A stretch of DNA of 64,000 bases from Methylotenera_A sp040387515 (GTDB lineage: Bacteria; Pseudomonadota; Gammaproteobacteria; Burkholderiales; Methylophilaceae), in assembly GCA_040387515.1 (NCBI GenBank), contig JAZKDP010000007.1:218697-282696 (forward strand), written 5' to 3'. Below, piece by piece: positions 26,070 through 34,797 of this stretch (the first letter of the stretch is position 1; each line of letters begins with the position of its first letter). Below the pieces are notes generated by a model that searched no databases, had not been told where the DNA came from, and saw nothing but the letters and a program-made list of their open reading frames with translations. The translations under genes and the position numbers were made by a program.

Positions 26070-26672
26070 TTAACGTTGACGCTTTTTACCGACAAATCCA
26101 ATCAAACCTAAACCCGCCAACAACATGGCATAAGTTTCTGGTTCTGGTACTGCAGCAATGAACTTGACTTCACTTAGGCCCGTAAATCCATCTGAGCCAT
26201 AATTCGTTAAAATATCAAATCGTACATACCGTGCTTCTGCACTAAATAGCTGTGTTTGTGCTGGGATATTGCCACCAGTTGATTGGGTAAGCGTATAAGA
26301 CCCCGCTTTAATAAAATTGATACCATCTAGTGAAGTCAAAATATCGAAGTCTTTAGTATTGCGAGTGTAGTCAAAATCCGAATTTGATTGCCAAACTAAA
26401 GAGCCTCCAAGTTGATAGTTTTGACCTAAATCAAATGTCAAAACCGCATCACCGCCTAAAGTTCTGTTGTCGTCCAACCACATATTATTGTAGTTGCCAT
26501 CATGTAAACCATTGTTTAGACCAGAGTCGTTGATTAAGTTATTTACGTTGTAAGAAAAAAGTGTACTTGATGCAGTAACACCAACTGGCGTAATAGCAGC
26601 CTGTGCAACCGAAGCCACCATTAGAATTGGAAAAATAGAGCCAATCGCCCATTTTTTAACATTATTAGTCAT
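26070..26672 (-). CDS. PEP-CTERM protein with discoidin (F5/8 type C)-like domain
   Basis: A 200-residue exported protein with a signal peptide of about 25 residues (ends VASVAQA). A single beta-sandwich follows, resembling discoidin/F5/8 type C carbohydrate-binding domains: DGNYNNMWLDDNRTLGGD, AVLTFDLGQNYQLGGSLVWQ, FDILTSLDGINF, ARYVRFDILTNYG and GLSEVKF. The sorting tail AAVPEPETYAMLLAGLGLIGF ends in KKRQR. It is a likely exosortase B substrate and could bind the polysaccharide made by the adjacent locus (inference). AAAGG stands 7 nt before the ATG. A hairpin lies 31 nt further upstream. Confidence 0.87.
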   Translation of the reverse strand: MTNNVKKWAIGSIFPILMVASVAQAAITPVGVTASSTLFSYNVNNLINDSGLNNGLHDGNYNNMWLDDNRTLGGDAVLTFDLGQNYQLGGSLVWQSNSDFDYTRNTKDFDILTSLDGINFIKAGSYTLTQSTGGNIPAQTQLFSAEARYVRFDILTNYGSDGFTGLSEVKFIAAVPEPETYAMLLAGLGLIGFVGKKRQR

Positions 26673-27002
26673 GATAATACCTTTAAGAATTGTGAGAATA
26701 ATTATTTAAGTCGTTGTAAATCAACATACTTAAATGTCATGTTAGAAAGTAGCTATGACAACAAAGTGAAGTGTTCATGAATGATTTAATCTTAATGTAG
26801 GCTTGCATTTGTAGTCTGATATAAAGATTAAATTGCGACCCCAATTTTGGTTTTATTGTTATTGTTAAGATGGAATTATTAAAAATAAATAAGCAGGGTA
26901 AAGCCTTATATTTTCTATTGTATGTTCACAAAACTGTCACACATTCAAAAACCGCATTAATCTATACTTCCTACAATGTTATTTTGTTAGGAAAGAGTAA
27001 TC
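26673..27002. other. Divergent intergenic region with two hairpin-forming dyads
   Basis: No gene is seen. ATTTAAGT (26704-26711) with ACTTAAAT (26728-26735), and nested GTTG (26713-26716) with CAAC (26722-26725), would form a 12-bp hairpin in the leader of the minus-strand PEP-CTERM gene. A wider dyad, TTTAATCTT (26785-26793) with AAGATTAAA (26824-26832), follows. AGGAAAG at 26990-26996 is the ribosome site for the plus-strand gene at 27003. Confidence 0.45.
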
Positions 27003-27242
27003 ATGAAAATTAAAATCCCAGCCGAAGAGTATATAAAAGCAGCTAGTAATTTAAATGATGATCAAAAAGAAAGGCTTTTATGCAGAATGCGTGGCAAGCT
27101 GACGCGTAAATGGGAAAACGAAAAGCTTGATACCATAGAGGCGCTGGCTATTCAGCTGGAAATCGAGGATGCCGAATTAGCCGACTGGCGTGAAAAAATG
27201 AATGAGATTAAAGAGAAAGAGAGGCCCAAGAAAAGGAAGTGA
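27003..27242 (+). CDS. Small charged protein of unknown function
   Basis: A 79-residue hydrophilic protein I do not recognise. It begins MKIKIPAEEYIKAASNLND and is rich in Lys, Glu, Asp and Arg. It is predicted to be mostly helical (EALAIQLEIEDAELADWREKMNEIKEKE) and has no signal peptide or membrane segment. The basic C-terminus (RPKKRK) may touch nucleic acid. A good AGGAAAG ribosome site supports it as a real gene. Its stop lies only 9 nt from the convergent stop of the orphan ParA gene. A functional link with ParA is possible but not shown. Confidence 0.55.
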   Translation: MKIKIPAEEYIKAASNLNDDQKERLLCRMRGKLTRKWENEKLDTIEALAIQLEIEDAELADWREKMNEIKEKERPKKRK

Positions 27243-27251
27243 AGTGAATAA

Positions 27252-27902
27252 TCAAAGTTTATTTTTTGAAGCTAATTTAGTATTCACTGACACCTCTGTA
27301 ATCCATTCCAACAAAGGACCCCATTCATTTACATGTGGTTCTACCATTGATTTGTGCATGTCAAAGATACTTAAACCTTGCTCAGCCGCACTGACATAGG
27401 CTTGAGCATTGCGAAGGTAAGTAAGTACCTCAAAATCAGCCTCAGCCATGAACTTAGCAAGTGAAATTGCAGATAGTGTTCTACTATTCACGCGCATCCC
27501 AACCAACGCAACAAAGGTCTTATTCTTACGAATAGCTTTTTCTTCAATTAAAATCTCTAAAAAATTACTTGTCGCACTAATGTCAAAAGCGGAAGGCTGT
27601 ATGGGAACGATCACACAGTCAGCTTCCTTAATAGCATCGGATAATTTTTCTTCCCTTAAACCCGCTGGGGAGTCAGTAATAAACCAATCAGACTTTGATG
27701 CATGAGATTTACTTTTAAGATTTTGAGAGTGGATTTTTGGAAGCTTGCTAGGACGTCGCTCTAACCATCTGGTAGCAGACTGCTGGCGGTCCAAATCACG
27801 TAGCGTGACTATTTCACCACTTTTAGCGAGATATCCCGCTAGATTGCTAGCAAGAGTGGTTTTGCCAGTACCGCCTTTAGGATTTGCAACTAAGATATTC
27901 AT
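27252..27902 (-). CDS. Orphan ParA-family ATPase
   Basis: A 216-residue deviant-Walker ATPase. The P-loop near residue 9 reads NPKGGTGKTTLASNLAGYL, with the signature second lysine (KGGTGKT). A switch-like region (DLDRQQSATRW) and Walker B-like WFITDSPAGL are present, along with the helix region CVIVPIQPSAFDISAT. Size and sequence fit small ParA/MinD-like cargo-positioning ATPases. There is no parB or parS nearby, so it is probably not the chromosome segregation ParA; it might position another cargo. A GGAG site precedes the ATG by about 11 nt. It converges with the 79-residue gene. Confidence 0.85.
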   Translation of the reverse strand: MNILVANPKGGTGKTTLASNLAGYLAKSGEIVTLRDLDRQQSATRWLERRPSKLPKIHSQNLKSKSHASKSDWFITDSPAGLREEKLSDAIKEADCVIVPIQPSAFDISATSNFLEILIEEKAIRKNKTFVALVGMRVNSRTLSAISLAKFMAEADFEVLTYLRNAQAYVSAAEQGLSIFDMHKSMVEPHVNEWGPLLEWITEVSVNTKLASKNKL

Positions 27903-27993
27903 TATGCCGCCAACTCCATTAATATGGTTTCTATTCGCAAATATTACTGCTACTGGCTATCCTTAGCTACCTTAATAGCCACATATCCGATAA

Positions 27994-28036
27994 TAAAAAA
28001 ATGCTGAGACTTTCAATTAGAATAAGCCTCAGCATT
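27994..28036 (-). terminator. Terminator after the lamin-tail PEP-CTERM gene
   Basis: On the minus strand, AATGCTGAG pairs with CTCAGCATT (28028-28036 with 28000-28008) around a 19-nt loop and runs into six or more Us. It lies about 105 nt past the gene ending at 28143. Confidence 0.65.
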
Positions 28037-28142
28037 TAGTGTTAAAACGTCAAGCTCTAATGAGTTACATATTTAATAACCATTTATATTGAAACAATAT
28101 TCTGCAAGGCATTAAATTAAAGTTTGACTGATAATATTTATA

Positions 28143-28820
28143 TCACTTTTTATTATGGATACGTTTGCGTGTAGCAAACCCCATAAGACTTAAGCCAGCA
28201 ATAAATAATGCATAGCTTTCAGGCTCTGGCACTGCTGCAATAGTGCCTGGCGAACCAATCTCAAACCTATCATTGGCTGCAATAAAAGCACCATTTGTTC
28301 CAACTACACTTAGGTTTGAAATTGAGCCGTTTAAACCTGTGGCGTTATCGAAAGTTTGATAAGGTGATGTAGAGTCCGAAGCGCCAAATGTAACATTAGC
28401 TTGTCTAACACCAGTAGAGTTGTAAATATTGAGTGCATCACCCGATGTGCTTAAACCGATGCCAGATCCACTGTAATATCCAACTAATGGTGCTGGGCCG
28501 CTACCAAACCAAGTGTTAATGAATGATGAGATATCTTCACCGCCTGTACTTTCAATAAAAATTACAGATTGTCCAGCGTTAATGCTGGAAATACCATTCA
28601 GATTCAATGCCGAGGCAAACGAGTTTGAACTGTCGTCGACTTTCCATCCTGAAATATTAATTGATGATGAACCTGTATTGGTAAGTTCGAACCAGTCATT
28701 GCCATATGGCGCATTACCACTTGCCCAAGGGGCGACTTCTGTAATAGCAATAGCAGCATTCGCCTGAAATGAAATAGATGTTAATAGTGCTACAACGATA
28801 TAAGGTAAAGTTATTCTCAT
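28143..28820 (-). CDS. PEP-CTERM protein with lamin-tail (LTD) domain
   Basis: A 225-residue exported protein. After the signal peptide (ends SFQANAAIA) comes a lamin-tail-type immunoglobulin fold: AITEVAPWASGNAPYGNDWFELTNTGSSSINISGW, INAGQSVIFIES and a C-terminal strand set. The sorting tail AAVPEPESYALFIAGLSLMGF ends in RKRIHNKK. LTD domains occur on secreted bacterial proteins and may bind surfaces or polysaccharide. It is the third exosortase substrate candidate within 5 kb. The three share little outside the tail, so they are not recent duplicates. Confidence 0.85.
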   Translation of the reverse strand: MRITLPYIVVALLTSISFQANAAIAITEVAPWASGNAPYGNDWFELTNTGSSSINISGWKVDDSSNSFASALNLNGISSINAGQSVIFIESTGGEDISSFINTWFGSGPAPLVGYYSGSGIGLSTSGDALNIYNSTGVRQANVTFGASDSTSPYQTFDNATGLNGSISNLSVVGTNGAFIAANDRFEIGSPGTIAAVPEPESYALFIAGLSLMGFATRKRIHNKK

Positions 28821-29141
28821 GAAAGTCTCCGATATTAGGTGTTTGGAAGTTAATTAACGAAATTAATTAGCATTAACAAAATAATGGATACTTATTACTA
28901 GGCGAGGATTAAAGGTAGTCCATTCGGACCATCACTCTGGACTTGTGCTATCAAGGGATACAGAAGTCTTGTTTTTTTTTAAACCTTTTATTTTGAGTCT
29001 AAAATAGTAAATGCCATGGCGGCTTTTCCATAGATACGAGGGTGGTTTCAATGTACAATGAACTACCCATGTGGATCACTAGTGAAAAGTAGATTTATAT
29101 TTCGTGTAACTTATTGAATTATATAAACAATTTTGTATTTT
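28821..29141. other. Intergenic region without a recognisable gene
   Basis: AT-rich spacer between the LTD protein start and tRNA-Leu. It contains the 10-bp palindrome GTTAATTAAC at 28849-28858, just upstream of the minus-strand start codon, and a run of eight Ts near 28972. I see no conserved RNA or open frame with a ribosome site. Confidence 0.4.
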
Positions 29142-29226
29142 TGGTGCCCAAAAGAGGACTCGAACCTCCACATCTTTCGATACAGGTATCTGAAACCTGC
29201 GCGTCTACCAATTCCGCCATCTGGGC
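29142..29226 (-). tRNA. tRNA-Leu (anticodon CAG)
   Basis: The minus strand reads GCCCAGATGGCGGAATTGG at the 5' end and pairs with CTTTTGGGCACCA at the 3' end. The anticodon stem CAGGT/ACCTG encloses TTCAGAT, giving anticodon CAG for CUG codons. A long variable arm (GTATCGAAAGATGT) and the T-arm GGTTCGAGTCC mark a class II leucine tRNA of 85 nt. The CCA end is encoded. It is divergent from rnr. Confidence 0.95.
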
Positions 29227-29277
29227 ATATTCACTTAAGACTGAATAATGCGCCAAATTTTATAGGAAGCAATTAAC

Positions 29278-31764
29278 TTGTCAATTAAAAAAAACGACAC
29301 TCAAAAGCAGCAGTCTAGTCAACGGAATAGCGATCCTCATGCTACTCGTGAGGCGGCGCAGTATGAAACGCCATTACCCAGCCGTGAACTGGTAATGCAA
29401 GTATTGTCCGATCAAGGTGTTCCACTGAGTAATGAACAAATTTATATCTTGCTCGACATTGATGATAGTGAACGTGATAATTTTAATCGACGCTTGAATG
29501 CGATGGAGCGTGAAGGCCAAATTATGCGTAACCGCAAGGGTGCGCTGTGCTTGGCAGAAAAAATCCATTTGATTGCAGGTAAAGTGCTTGGGCATCCAGA
29601 TGGTTTTGGTTTTTTAGTGCCTGATGATAAAACAAAGCATCCTGAAGATCTGTTTTTAGGTCCGCGTGAGATGGCGCAAGTAATGCATGGTGACCGTGCG
29701 ATGGTACGCATGGCTGGACTAGATAGAAAAGGTCGGCCAGAAGGTAAAATTGTTGAAGTGTTAGAGCGTAGTACTAATACCTTGGTAGGCCGCATTGTGC
29801 GTGGCACAGGGGTGACGATTGTTGCGGCAGAAGATAAACGCATTAACCAAGATATACTGATTCCTTATCATTTGGATATGGGTGCAAAACCTGGCCAAGT
29901 AGTGATGGTGGAGTTGACTGAACAGCCAAGTTCACATGCTCACCCGATGGGCAAAGTGGTGCAGATTTTAGGTAACTATGCCGATAGCGGCATGGAAATC
30001 GAAATTGCATTAAGAAAACATAAGCTGCCGCATGAATTTTCTCCAGCCGCACTAAGCCAAGCAGAGCGCATTCCTAAATTAGTGCAAGCAGCTGATTACA
30101 AAGACCGTATTGATTTGCGTGAGTTAGCTTTAATTACCATTGATGGCGAAACGGCGCGTGATTTTGATGATGCGGTATTTGCGGAGCCATTACATGCAGA
30201 TAAACCCAGCTTGGGTTGGCGTTTAGTTGTCGCGATTGCTGATGTGAGTTTTTACGTAAAGCCTGATGATGCGTTGGATAAAGATGCGTTTGAGCGCGGT
30301 AATTCGGTGTATTTCCCACGTCGCGTGATTCCCATGTTGCCAGAAGCGCTGTCAAATGGCTTGTGTTCACTTAACCCTGACGTAGAGCGACTGTGCATGA
30401 TATGTGATATGCAAATCGATACCGATGGCGTGGTACAAAAATACCAGTTTTATCCATCAGTCATGCGTTCAAAAGCGCGTATGACTTATACCAAAGTCGC
30501 TGATATGCTGCAAAATCCAGAAGGCGATGTGGCTAAAGAATACAGCCATATCATGCCGCATGTGCAGAATCTGTATAGCTTGTTCCAGTTAATGCTTAAT
30601 CAGCGTGAAAAACGCGGTGCGATTGAGTTTGAGTCAACTGAAACCATGATGATTTTTGATGATAATGGCAAAATCGAACGCATCGTGCCCACTGGTCGCA
30701 ATGATGCACATAAACTGATTGAAGAATGCATGCTGGCCGCCAATGTGTGTGCGGCAGATTTTTTACACAAAAATGAACAGGCCGCACTGTATCGTATTCA
30801 TGAAGGGCCAACACCGGAAAAACTGGAAGCTTTGCGCACCTTTATGGCTGAAGTGGGTTTTGGTGTAACCGGTGGCGACAAGCCGCATGCCAAAGATTAT
30901 GGCAAGCTGATGAATTTAATCAAGCAGCGCCCGGATGCGCAGTTGCTGCAAACCGTATTGTTAAGATCCATGCAGCAAGCGGTTTATAGCCCAGATAATG
31001 TTGGCCATTTTGGCTTGGCTTATGAAGCTTATGCGCATTTTACGTCGCCTATCAGGCGTTATCCTGACTTGCTGATTCATCGCGCGATTAAGGCTGTCGT
31101 TAAAGGTGAAAAGTACAAAGCTAAGGATTGGAATCAACTGGGTGTTCATTGCTCGATGACTGAACGCCGCGCAGATGATGCAACGCGCGATGTGACCAAC
31201 TGGCTTAAATGCTATTACATGCAAGATAAAATTGGTGAGGTGTACGAAGGCACCGTTGCAGGTGTGACCAGTTTTGGTTTGTTTGTAGCGTTAGACGGCG
31301 TATATGTAGAAGGTTTAGTACATGTGACTGAACTGGGTAATGATTACTTTAATTACGATAAAGCGCGTCATGAAATGTTAGGCGAACGTACAGGTGCAAG
31401 ATATAGGCTAGGTGACAGATTGACTGTGAAAGTTGCACGCGTGGATTTAGAAACGACTAAAATTGACTTTACCTTGGTCACTGGCGCAGGTAAAACAGCT
31501 AATTCAATAACAACGGATGACAAAAGCAATCAAAACACAGGTTTTAACAAACCTTTAGGCGTTAAAAAAACTAAATCGGCAGATGACTTTAAAGGTGATT
31601 TTAAACCGATGAGTACGCGCGCACTTGAGAAAGCGAAAAAAGACCGTTCTGGTGCCAAAAAATCCGTTAAAGCACCAGCGAAATCAGGCTCTAAATCGGC
31701 ATCCAAGCCAGCTTCAAAAACAGTTTCCAAGAATAGAAACACAAAAAATAAAGGTAAAAGATAG
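29278..31764 (+). CDS. rnr: Ribonuclease R
   Basis: An 828-residue 3'-5' exoribonuclease that degrades structured RNA. The domain order is complete: an N-terminal winged-helix region (residues 35-90), cold-shock domains (about 95-240), the RNB catalytic domain with its aspartate cluster in ARDFDDAVF near residue 295, and an S1 domain (VYEGTVAGVTSFGLFVAL, about 645-725). The last 80 residues are a Lys/Ser/Ala-rich tail typical of RNase R. The start is TTG at 29278 with AGGAAG about 9 nt upstream. rlmB follows by 2 nt, a pairing also known from E. coli. Confidence 0.95.
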   Translation: MSIKKNDTQKQQSSQRNSDPHATREAAQYETPLPSRELVMQVLSDQGVPLSNEQIYILLDIDDSERDNFNRRLNAMEREGQIMRNRKGALCLAEKIHLIAGKVLGHPDGFGFLVPDDKTKHPEDLFLGPREMAQVMHGDRAMVRMAGLDRKGRPEGKIVEVLERSTNTLVGRIVRGTGVTIVAAEDKRINQDILIPYHLDMGAKPGQVVMVELTEQPSSHAHPMGKVVQILGNYADSGMEIEIALRKHKLPHEFSPAALSQAERIPKLVQAADYKDRIDLRELALITIDGETARDFDDAVFAEPLHADKPSLGWRLVVAIADVSFYVKPDDALDKDAFERGNSVYFPRRVIPMLPEALSNGLCSLNPDVERLCMICDMQIDTDGVVQKYQFYPSVMRSKARMTYTKVADMLQNPEGDVAKEYSHIMPHVQNLYSLFQLMLNQREKRGAIEFESTETMMIFDDNGKIERIVPTGRNDAHKLIEECMLAANVCAADFLHKNEQAALYRIHEGPTPEKLEALRTFMAEVGFGVTGGDKPHAKDYGKLMNLIKQRPDAQLLQTVLLRSMQQAVYSPDNVGHFGLAYEAYAHFTSPIRRYPDLLIHRAIKAVVKGEKYKAKDWNQLGVHCSMTERRADDATRDVTNWLKCYYMQDKIGEVYEGTVAGVTSFGLFVALDGVYVEGLVHVTELGNDYFNYDKARHEMLGERTGARYRLGDRLTVKVARVDLETTKIDFTLVTGAGKTANSITTDDKSNQNTGFNKPLGVKKTKSADDFKGDFKPMSTRALEKAKKDRSGAKKSVKAPAKSGSKSASKPASKTVSKNRNTKNKGKR

Positions 31765-31766
31765 TA

Positions 31767-32534
31767 ATGTCAGATTCACGTATTTTGTTTGGCTTTCACG
31801 CCGTTTTAAGCCGTATGCGCCAGCATGCAACCAGTATTGAAGAGATTTTGATTGATCGCGACCGTATTGACGCGCGCATGAAAGATTTATTGAAAATGGC
31901 AGAAGCGTCTAATGTGCGCACCATGCAGGTTGATCGTAACCGTTTAGATGGTCTGGCTGGCATGAATGGTCGTCACCAAGGTGTAATTGCGCGTGTGGTA
32001 GATACGCCCATTCCATACAAAGATATTCACGATATTTTAGAGTCCGACTTAACTGAGCCGCCGTTTTTCCTAGTGCTGGATGGCGTGGAAGACCCGCATA
32101 ATTTGGGTGCATGCTTACGCGTGGCTGACGCAATGGGCGTTCATGCTGTTATCGCACCTAAAGACCGCGCAGTTGGCTTAAACGCCACAGTACGTAAAGT
32201 GGCCTGCGGGGCGGCAGAAACAGTGCCTTTTATTGCGGTGACCAATCTGGCGCGCACTTTGCGTGAGCTAAAAGATGCTGGTGTGTTTATCGTGGGTACT
32301 GCAATGGAAGCACCGAAAGGCATGGATGCGCCGACTAGTTTGCTTGATACTAAATTAGATGGTCCAATTGCGTTGGTTTTAGGCGCAGAGGGTGATGGTA
32401 TTCGCCGCTTAACGGCTGAGACTTGTGACGCGCTAGTCACCATTCCGATGTTTGGTAGCGTGGAAAGCCTTAATGTAAGTGTGGCGAGCGGAATCTGTTT
32501 ATATGAAGCGCGCCGTCAACGTAGCCTGAAATAA
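31767..32534 (+). CDS. rlmB: 23S rRNA (guanosine-2'-O-)-methyltransferase RlmB
   Basis: A 255-residue SpoU-class (SPOUT) methyltransferase that methylates the ribose of G2251 in E. coli numbering. An N-terminal substrate-binding domain (ILFGFHAVLSRMRQ) precedes the knotted catalytic domain, with motif 1 VEDPHNLGACLRVADAMG near residue 112, motif 2 IALVLGAEGDGIRRL and motif 3 IPMFGSVESLNVSVASGICLYE. It begins 2 nt after rnr and is surely co-transcribed. The coding region ends 25 nt from the convergent mqo stop. Confidence 0.95.
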   Translation: MSDSRILFGFHAVLSRMRQHATSIEEILIDRDRIDARMKDLLKMAEASNVRTMQVDRNRLDGLAGMNGRHQGVIARVVDTPIPYKDIHDILESDLTEPPFFLVLDGVEDPHNLGACLRVADAMGVHAVIAPKDRAVGLNATVRKVACGAAETVPFIAVTNLARTLRELKDAGVFIVGTAMEAPKGMDAPTSLLDTKLDGPIALVLGAEGDGIRRLTAETCDALVTIPMFGSVESLNVSVASGICLYEARRQRSLK

Positions 32535-32545
32535 TGATTACACTC

Positions 32546-32581
32546 GAACACGCTTAAGCTTAGTCGAGTTTAAGTGTGTTC
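32546..32581. terminator. Hairpin between convergent rlmB and mqo
   Basis: GAACACGCTTAA (32546-32557) and TTAAGTGTGTTC (32570-32581) pair with one G-T around a 12-nt loop that contains the mqo stop. No T-run follows, so it would be a weak or Rho-assisted terminator at best. Confidence 0.35.
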
Positions 32582-34038
32582 AATGTGCGTTTGCGCACTG
32601 TTTTCAATAAGCCTGCATTTTCAATTAACGATTCACCATAACTCGGCACGAGCTGCTTCATCTTTTTCTGCCAGTTAGCTGTTTTTAATTGTGTGGGAAA
32701 ACAACGCTCAAGTACGTCAATCATAGCTTGCACACTCACAGATGCGCCAGGTGAAGCGCCAAGCAAAGCTGCAAGTGAGCCATCTTGGGAAGCAACAATT
32801 TCGGTGCCAAATTCTAGTTTCCCCAGTTTTTCATTACATTTTTTAATGATCTGTACACGTTGTCCAGCGCTAGCGAGTTGCCAATCTTCTGATTTAGCTT
32901 GAGGCAGAAATTCGCGCAAAGCCTGCATGCGTTGAGTGTGCGTTTGAAATACCTCACCTACTAAGTATTTGGTTAGATCCATATTATGCTTGCCTGCACC
33001 CAGCATGGCTTTTAAATTATTCGGTTTAACCGATTTAGCTAAATCAAGTACAGAGCCTTGTTTAAGAAACTTAGTGGTAAAGCCTGCAAATGGGCCAAAT
33101 AGTAGCGCTGATTCACCGTTAATCGTGCGTGTATCCAAATGGGGTACAGACATCGGCGGCGCGCCAACAGCCGCTTTACCATAGACCTTTACCTGATGTT
33201 GCTTGATTACAATTGGATTGTTGCAAATCAGCCATTGCCCACTAACAGGAAATCCACCATAGCCTGTACTTTCAGGAATATTCGCTTTTTGTAATAAAGG
33301 TAATGCACCACCCCCAGCACCTAGAAATACAAACTTTGCATGAATGGTTTGCGAATGTCTGGTCGATTTGTTTTGAATAGCTACATGCCAATTATTGTTG
33401 AATTTTTTCAACTTTTTAACGCGGCTATTGTTCAAGAAATTAAAACTAGCAGCGGTCTTCAGTTTTGTGACCATATGACGTGTCAATGCACCAAAGTCCA
33501 CATCGGAACCATGAGCAACATAAGTTGCTGCCAGCTTCTCATTAAGATTGCGGTTCGCCATCATCAATGGCATCCAGGCATTTAACTGGTCTTTATCTTC
33601 GCTAAATTGCATGTCAGCAAATAAATGATGTTGATTTAATAAAGCAAAGCGATTTTTTAAAAAATTGACGTTTTCATCACCCGTAACAAAACTTAGATGT
33701 GGTGTTTTATTGATGAATTGTGTGGGCGAGGGTAGTGCGCTATTTTCAACTAAGTATGACCAAAGCTGTAGCGATACCTCAAATGCTGAGTTGATTTCCA
33801 GTGCGCGCTTAATGGCAATAGATCCATCAGTAGCTTGTGGGGTGTAATTCAGCTCGCAATAGCCTGCATGACCTGTCCCGGCATTATTGAGCGCATCAGA
33901 GCTTTCCAGCGCCACATCGTTTAGCTGCTCCACCATTGTAATGCTGAGTGTTGGATCAAGTTGTTGCAATAAAGTGCCTAAAGTGGCGCTCATAATGCCG
34001 CCACCTACTAGCAAAACATCTGTTTCAACTGGCTTCAT
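32560..34038 (-). CDS. mqo: Malate:quinone oxidoreductase
   Basis: A 492-residue FAD-dependent membrane-associated enzyme that oxidises L-malate to oxaloacetate and passes electrons to quinone. The N-terminus has the dinucleotide-binding fold (VLLVGGGIMSATLGTLLQQLDP), followed by ALNNAGTGHAGYCELNYTP and LGAGGGALPLLQKANIPES, all family hallmarks. The C-terminal SQDGSLAALLGASPGASVSVQAM is also typical. Length is normal for the family. It stands alone, convergent with rlmB, and links the TCA segment to the respiratory chain. Confidence 0.95.
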   Translation of the reverse strand: MKPVETDVLLVGGGIMSATLGTLLQQLDPTLSITMVEQLNDVALESSDALNNAGTGHAGYCELNYTPQATDGSIAIKRALEINSAFEVSLQLWSYLVENSALPSPTQFINKTPHLSFVTGDENVNFLKNRFALLNQHHLFADMQFSEDKDQLNAWMPLMMANRNLNEKLAATYVAHGSDVDFGALTRHMVTKLKTAASFNFLNNSRVKKLKKFNNNWHVAIQNKSTRHSQTIHAKFVFLGAGGGALPLLQKANIPESTGYGGFPVSGQWLICNNPIVIKQHQVKVYGKAAVGAPPMSVPHLDTRTINGESALLFGPFAGFTTKFLKQGSVLDLAKSVKPNNLKAMLGAGKHNMDLTKYLVGEVFQTHTQRMQALREFLPQAKSEDWQLASAGQRVQIIKKCNEKLGKLEFGTEIVASQDGSLAALLGASPGASVSVQAMIDVLERCFPTQLKTANWQKKMKQLVPSYGESLIENAGLLKTVRKRTLNTLKLD

Positions 34039-34105
34039 AAATAACTATTGATAGCTTTAAGTAAAGTTGCGATTAGAAATATGGTTAAAACCAGTCATTA
34101 ACGAC

Positions 34106-34130
34106 AAAAAAGCCAGAAAACTGGCTTTTA
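34106..34130 (-). terminator. Rho-independent terminator after infA
   Basis: AAGCCAG and CTGGCTT pair around AAAA (arms 34110-34116 and 34121-34127), with A and T runs on both sides. On the minus strand it ends in six or more Us, 16 nt after the infA stop. Confidence 0.85.
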
Positions 34131-34145
34131 ACTAAATCATTTAAA

Positions 34146-34406
34146 CTAATAAGTACGTCTTTTAGGTGGGCTGTAAGCTTGTTTTGATTCAATATGCCTA
34201 AATGTAATACGGCCATTATTAATATCGTAAGGTGAAAGCTCTAACACCACTTTATCGCCAGCCAAAATGCGGATATGATTTTTACGCATTTTACCGCCCG
34301 TGTAAGCGATTAGTTTGTGACCATTTTCCAAAGTCACGCGATAACGCGAATCAGGTAGAATTTCATCTACCACGCCGTTCATTTCAATTAATTCTTCTTT
34401 AGCCAA
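34146..34406 (-). CDS. infA: Translation initiation factor IF-1
   Basis: An 86-residue S1/OB-fold factor that occupies the ribosomal A site during initiation. The core EMNGVVDEILPDSRYRV, LIAYTGGKMRKNHIRI and GDKVVLELSPYDINNGRI is near-invariant. The TTG at 34406 is the best start: it gives the expected AKEELIEM N-terminus and has GGAG 7-8 nt upstream. An earlier TTG at 34424 would add six residues and place the ribosome site inside the gene. The gene is alone here, away from the ribosomal protein operon, as is common for the second infA copy of betaproteobacteria. Confidence 0.93.
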   Translation of the reverse strand: MAKEELIEMNGVVDEILPDSRYRVTLENGHKLIAYTGGKMRKNHIRILAGDKVVLELSPYDINNGRITFRHIESKQAYSPPKRRTY

Positions 34407-34797
34407 ATATACGCTCCAATACAATTTGCAATCAACATTTAAGACCCATATGAAGCATTAGATGTACTTGCAAATTTTGGGAATAGTGGCGAAATAACAA
34501 CAGAACACCTACGTTATCACCACTGTAACGCACGCGCAGTATAGTCTTGCCTAGCAGAATTAGCAATAAAAATGGCTAAATAAGCAATCAAATAGACTAA
34601 AATAAGTGATTAGATCAGTGTAATGTTTTTATGCGGACTGAAAATAGTTTGAAATAATGCTTGACAGAATCTCAACATGTACGTAAAAAGCACTCTAGGC
34701 GTTTGAATTTTTAAATTGTTGAGTTTTCGAAACTAGTAATATTTTAAAAACCCAAACTTTTAGGGTGCCTCCCTTTTTAAAGTATGAAAGTAAGATT
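34407..34797. other. Divergent intergenic region and long cold-shock leader
   Basis: No gene is seen in this 391-bp spacer. The right part is the presumed 5' untranslated region of the cold-shock gene (about 100 nt after the promoter at 34661-34689), consistent with the long, thermosensitive leaders of cspA genes. The left part holds the infA promoter, which I could not pin down. Confidence 0.5.
34661..34689 (+). promoter_or_regulatory. Sigma-70-type promoter for the cold-shock gene
   Basis: A perfect TTGACA (34661-34666), a 17-nt spacer, and TAAAAA (34684-34689), which matches the -10 consensus in four of six positions. Transcription would start near 34696 and leave a leader of about 100 nt. 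Confidence 0.5.

Noticed and set aside
28886..28910. A second copy of the fold-back element, because of ACTTATTACTA near 28889.
   Set aside because: The match is short and ends after about 11 bases. Neither the terminal GAAAC nor the inner CACCAAAAAAT repeat is present.
29142..29226. tRNA-Leu as the attachment site of an integrated element covering the ParA region.
   Set aside because: No integrase and no repeated tRNA 3' end were seen in the neighbouring 3 kb, so integration is unsupported.
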